Shown here one piece after another: positions 37,811-40,965 of a DNA stretch of 40,965 nt. The stretch covers positions 1-40,965 of the IMG/VR virus record IMGVR_UViG_3300022205_000003; one strand, 5' to 3'. Every line of letters begins with the position of its first letter. Position 1 is the first letter of the stretch. The notes beneath the pieces are model-generated. The model saw nothing but the letters and a program-made list of their open reading frames with translations, searched no databases and was not told the origin of the DNA. This DNA comes from a virus. The position numbers and the translations under genes are program-made.

Positions 37811-37815
37811 TAATG

Positions 37816-38307
37816 TTATGCGGCTACTGCATCATCCATAAATGGACGGTCAATTTCAAATTCTGCTTGACCAGCAGCAGGCGTTCCAATAGCGGAAGCA
37901 CCTTTAGCGCGTTTTACTCGATCACCCGCTACAACGGCATCATCAATGGTGCCTGCTGTGGCAGTTGCGTAGACGTTGCCATTATCGGCAAAGCCAGTTG
38001 CACAAAGACCTACAGCCTTACCCTGGATCTGGTACCAGCCATATTCACTTGCTACACAAGCGGACATAGCAACAGCAACAGGCCCAATGGCGTTAGCTGC
38101 CAACAGGGTTGTCGAGTAGTCATCTGCGTTATAAGTTACCCACTCACCTACGACGGTGGATGCGAGACCCTGAAGATAGATAAACTCGCCTTCTCCGTAT
38201 GAAGGATCATACGCAGTAACGATTTTACCTAGCGGGTGATTCTGGGTGGTGGAGTTAGTGGCAATCGCCTGAGCGCCTGCCAATGGGGTAGTGATATGAT
38301 AAGCCAT
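37816..38307 (-). CDS. Decoration-like / head-surface protein
   Basis: 163 residues, Ala/Gly/Thr/Val-rich beta protein (LGKIVTAYDPSYGEGEFIYL; VGEWVTYNADDYSTTLLAAN; GYWYQIQG-type strand; AGTIDDAVVAGDRVKRAKGA). Proteins of this composition near the coat gene are usually head decoration proteins or a conserved unknown of podovirus heads. It lies between the inserted AP2/HNH-type gene and the terminator, so it originally followed coat directly. Confidence 0.7.
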   Translation of the reverse strand: MAYHITTPLAGAQAIATNSTTQNHPLGKIVTAYDPSYGEGEFIYLQGLASTVVGEWVTYNADDYSTTLLAANAIGPVAVAMSACVASEYGWYQIQGKAVGLCATGFADNGNVYATATAGTIDDAVVAGDRVKRAKGASAIGTPAAGQAEFEIDRPFMDDAVAA

Positions 38308-38316
38308 TTGTTTCTC

Positions 38317-38970
38317 CTATATAGACTTATTGCGTGTATTTGGTGTTGTTAGAGTCTTTTCTACTGACCATCCACGGCTTAATCTTCTTCTAATACAAGC
38401 AGCAGACAAGCCAGTGTAGTCGGCCCATTGAGATGATGTCTTTTTCTTTCCGTTGAAAGTAATAACAAGATTTGTTCGCCTATTATTACCCTGCTCTTTC
38501 CTTGTGGCCCATCGACAATTCTCTTTTGAATATCCGAGCGAGTTGTTTATCCTATCAAGCGTCTTGGATGGTGGACGATTACCCATGTCTTCGTAAAAGT
38601 TGCTGAAATCCAGCCATCTCTTACAGACTGTAATTCCTCGTCCACCATAGCTATGGTAAGCCGTATTATTTGGATTTGTGCATCTTTGAATCATTGTTGC
38701 CCAAGTCCTATAAATTTTCGACTCACATAAGCCATGTTTAACAGGTTTTATCTTTGTTAAACACCCGCATGATCTGGTTCCGCCCTTACCCTTTAAAGCC
38801 TTACTTAAAGAATGGCTAGAAACGATAATTTTGTTACCACAATCACATTTACACAGCCAACAAGCCCTTTTCACACTTCCTTCGACTTTATTGGCTACTC
38901 GCTCGATTACTACTAATTTACCCACTCTTTGACCGATTCGGTCAATTACAGTTAATCCTCTTGGCTTCAT
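38317..38970 (-). CDS. Zinc-finger/HNH-type homing endonuclease-like protein
   Basis: 217 residues. An N-terminal zinc segment (CWLCKCDCGNKIIVSS, then RSCGCL at about 43-75), a central HNH-related block (TWATMIQRCTNPNNTAYHSY; ITVCKRWLDFSNFYEDMG; LDRINNSLGYSKENCRWATR) and a C-terminal HTH-like repeat (SQWADYTGLSAACIRRRLSR). This arrangement is common in free-standing selfish phage endonucleases. Start at 38970 after GGAG. It is inserted between coat and decoration genes and appears to have its own promoter. Confidence 0.85.
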   Translation of the reverse strand: MKPRGLTVIDRIGQRVGKLVVIERVANKVEGSVKRACWLCKCDCGNKIIVSSHSLSKALKGKGGTRSCGCLTKIKPVKHGLCESKIYRTWATMIQRCTNPNNTAYHSYGGRGITVCKRWLDFSNFYEDMGNRPPSKTLDRINNSLGYSKENCRWATRKEQGNNRRTNLVITFNGKKKTSSQWADYTGLSAACIRRRLSRGWSVEKTLTTPNTRNKSI

Positions 38971-39001
38971 GATATACTCCAATACAAATAATGTACTGTT
39001 T

Positions 39002-39010
39002 AGTATATCA
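39002..39010 (-). promoter_or_regulatory. Possible extended -10 promoter for the inserted endonuclease
   Basis: On the minus strand, TGATATACT matches an extended -10 (TGn plus TATACT), 32 bases before the ATG at 38970. No good -35 is visible. Position between the coat stop and the inserted gene suggests the insertion carries its own promoter. Confidence 0.35.
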
Positions 39011-39046
39011 CTTTACCCACCTAATATCACGTTAAGTTATTGATAT

Positions 39047-40009
39047 TTATTCTACTATGACGCTTTGCTGCGAACGATTGCTACACGTCATGTTACCCAT
39101 CCAGATCAACGGAACCACAACACCATCCTGGTTGATAGGACGCTGTTCGTCCATTACTTCCAGATCGGCGTCACGATGCACACACAGACCCAAATACTGC
39201 GTATTCAAAAGGTATGCGTGTGAAGCAGGGATACCAGAACCACCGTCGTACAGAACATCAGCGTTCTTATACTTCAGGGTAATGAAACCCGCGCTTGCGG
39301 AGTCTTCCTTCATGTACCGTTTAATCGAGGTCTGAGAGTTCTCAAAATACTGGTAGTATACTGAGTCCATTACGATTAAATCCGGTTGGTCAGACGGGCC
39401 GCGATCTACTTCCAACCATGCTGGTAAAAGCATATTGTTTTCTATCGTGGTCGAGCTTGACGTTACTGACTCGACAGAACAATCAAAGAAATTGTTCCCC
39501 CAGAATGTGTAAACAGATGAATCAATACCGCCTACCGTTCCTGCGCCTGCGTCAGCCACGAGAGCCTGAAGACCGTTTATCTGATTGGTTGCGGTTCCGT
39601 CTGAATACATATCAGAAGAAAAGTTATTCGCAAATGTCCTCAGAGCATTCTTCATCTTTCCTTTCGCAAGAGAGGTGATTTTTGACTGGCCAGAGTTAAT
39701 GCGAAGTTCGCGACCACTTGAAACCACGTTCAATGCAATCTGACGCCACTGGTATTCAGCAGCACTGATGACATCTGAAGCCTGGATATTCAAGGTGTCC
39801 CAATCGGAGTAACGCTGGTATGTACCATTTTCTGCGTAATCCAACGGGGTCACGATAGTTAGTCCACCATCGTCTTTCGTGTAATTGCCTTGCTTTACAA
39901 TATACTTATAAAGCGCGTTACGATTGCTTACGTTATCAGCAATCTCTTTTCGGTGTTTACGGAACGTAGTGGACACCAGCTCCGTAAAGGTACTGTTTGG
40001 TGATGCCAT
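39047..40009 (-). CDS. Major capsid (coat) protein
   Basis: 320 residues. STFTELVSTTFRKHRKEIAD and GLTIVTPLDYAENGTYQRYS at the N-terminus, SDMYSDGTATNQINGLQALV in the middle, and RYMKEDSASAGFITLKYKNA near the end match the HK97-fold coat proteins of environmental podoviruses, in which the FxSDxYSDGT segment is characteristic. GGAGG precedes the ATG. It directly follows scaffold, as expected. Confidence 0.9.
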   Translation of the reverse strand: MASPNSTFTELVSTTFRKHRKEIADNVSNRNALYKYIVKQGNYTKDDGGLTIVTPLDYAENGTYQRYSDWDTLNIQASDVISAAEYQWRQIALNVVSSGRELRINSGQSKITSLAKGKMKNALRTFANNFSSDMYSDGTATNQINGLQALVADAGAGTVGGIDSSVYTFWGNNFFDCSVESVTSSSTTIENNMLLPAWLEVDRGPSDQPDLIVMDSVYYQYFENSQTSIKRYMKEDSASAGFITLKYKNADVLYDGGSGIPASHAYLLNTQYLGLCVHRDADLEVMDEQRPINQDGVVVPLIWMGNMTCSNRSQQSVIVE

Positions 40010-40022
40010 TATGGCCTCCTAT

Positions 40023-40965
40023 TTAACGGGATTGAATCTCTTCATAAAGAGAATTTAGTTCGTCATCGTCAAACATTTTTCCTTTAGACCCTGTAGGAGC
40101 CTTATTGGTGTTACTTTTGACATTCGTGGATTTGGCTTTCTTGGCTTTTTCGACTTTTTCCTGTTTCTCTTTTTCGAGTTTCTCTTGCTTGTCTTTTTCA
40201 ATACGAGCAAGTTCTTTCTCGCGAGTCACCGGGTTGGCCCAAATAGCCTTCTCATAAGCTTCTTGTAACGTCAGTCCTGTATTAATAAACGGAACAATAT
40301 CATCTGCGACATCATCAAAAAACTCATGATCGGAAGCAAAAGCCTCTACTTCCTTCATTGCCTTAGCCTGCTTTTCCTGTAAGGATTCTTGCTGACTTTG
40401 GCTTACAACTTGTTTTAACTGGTTAATTTCGTTTTGTAACTGTGTTACCTGTTCGGTTGGTTTCGCTCCATCTAAGCTGACACCATAAGACTGTGCCAAC
40501 TGATTGATCATATCTACTTTGTCTTGATCGGTTTGTGCGGTGGATAATTTGTAATGGGCGTTCATTAAATATTGAACTGCTGTCTTTTGATCAACCCCCT
40601 GCGATTGTAAAAGTTGATCAAAAGGCGTTAATACGTCCCTTAAATCCCTGCCTAATGTAGCATCTTCTTTTGCGACATCGATACCTTCTCGCATCTGTTG
40701 TTCACGTAGTTCAATATATTCCTGTGCTTCTTTTGGAAGAGCAGACCATGTTTCGTGCATCTCCTTCTTCCATGATTGAGGAGCAGATTTTACTTCTTCT
40801 GGTTTTACTTCTTCTGTTTTTTCTTCAGAATCTACCTCTTCAGTCTTTCCAACTTCTTCTTCAACCGTCTCGTCAACCGTTTCTTCTTCTATTGTGTCAC
40901 CGCTATTAAAAAGGTCTGCGGCAATACTTTCCTGTGCTTCGTTCATGTCGAATTCGCTGTCAGCG
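40023..40965 (-). CDS. Scaffold protein (start lies across the circular join)
   Basis: 307 residues from the internal Met at 40946; about 316 if the true start at base 135 of the left end is used. Strongly acidic N-terminus (Glu/Val/Thr-rich, about 15-55), central helix, then coiled coil (VTQLQNEINQLKQVVSQSQQ) and a Lys/Glu-rich basic end with a final DDDELNSLYEEIQ: a typical scaffold, with a C-terminal coat-binding helix. It lies just before coat. The reading frame stays open to the right edge of the window. Confidence 0.85.
   Translation of the reverse strand, partial: ADSEFDMNEAQESIAADLFNSGDTIEEETVDETVEEEVGKTEEVDSEEKTEEVKPEEVKSAPQSWKKEMHETWSALPKEAQEYIELREQQMREGIDVAKEDATLGRDLRDVLTPFDQLLQSQGVDQKTAVQYLMNAHYKLSTAQTDQDKVDMINQLAQSYGVSLDGAKPTEQVTQLQNEINQLKQVVSQSQQESLQEKQAKAMKEVEAFASDHEFFDDVADDIVPFINTGLTLQEAYEKAIWANPVTREKELARIEKDKQEKLEKEKQEKVEKAKKAKSTNVKSNTNKAPTGSKGKMFDDDELNSLYEEIQSR
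40839..40965. repeat. Terminal direct repeat, right copy
   Basis: Identical to bases 1-127; see the left copy. It covers codons of the scaffold N-terminus. Confidence 0.95.

Overview
This window is a complete, circularly assembled tailed-phage genome of about 40.84 kb. Its first and last 127 bases are identical, and the head operon runs unbroken across the join. The head and tail genes are of the short-tailed (podovirus, P22/T7-like) kind: small and large terminase, portal, scaffold, coat, head-tail adaptor, gp10-like tail protein and three DNA-ejection-type proteins, with no tail tube or tape-measure gene. A PagL-like lipid A deacylase and a VanY-type endolysin point to a Gram-negative host. 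I see no integrase, DNA polymerase, primase, helicase or RNA polymerase.

Layout. Minus strand 5178 to 1, continuing from 40965 to 37816: packaging and head genes (terS, a 350-base gap, small HTH, GIY-YIG, terL, portal, FmdB-like zinc ribbon, scaffold, coat, AP2/HNH-type selfish gene, decoration-like protein), ended by a strong hairpin terminator at 37784-37810. Minus strand 37776 to 28584: HhH-like protein, fibre, adaptor, tail and ejection proteins, second fibre. 28587 to 27251: lysis genes (membrane protein, endolysin, holin-like) with the PagL-like gene inserted on the plus strand. 23915-27254 plus: a rightward early operon led by an HNH endonuclease. 23834 to 13144 minus: a long leftward early operon of about 40 mostly tiny, translationally coupled genes, including an RlmN/Cfr-like radical SAM protein, NinG and a NinB-like protein, ending with a candidate late regulator in the position of lambda Q. 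12031 to 8382 minus: adhesion/fibre-like genes, one with a LamG-like fold. 5283-8349 plus: a run of tiny plus-strand genes with near-identical ribosome-binding leaders.

Control. The two early operons diverge from 23835-23914, where one perfect palindrome (TTGACAA-N4-TTGTCAA) supplies the -35 boxes of two face-to-face sigma70 promoters. The rightward promoter puts its start site on the ATG of the HNH gene, so that mRNA would be leaderless.

Most unusual content. 12041-13085 has no credible gene but is packed with perfect long-range helices, at least three H-type pseudoknots and a pair of complementary hairpin loops. It is best explained as a roughly 1-kb ornate structured RNA, comparable in character to the GOLLD and ROOL classes found in phages. 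A second structured RNA candidate of about 360 bases lies at 22400-22760, and a tRNA T-arm/acceptor-like minihelix at 24280-24342. Wobble pairs place both larger RNAs on the plus strand, opposite to the surrounding genes.
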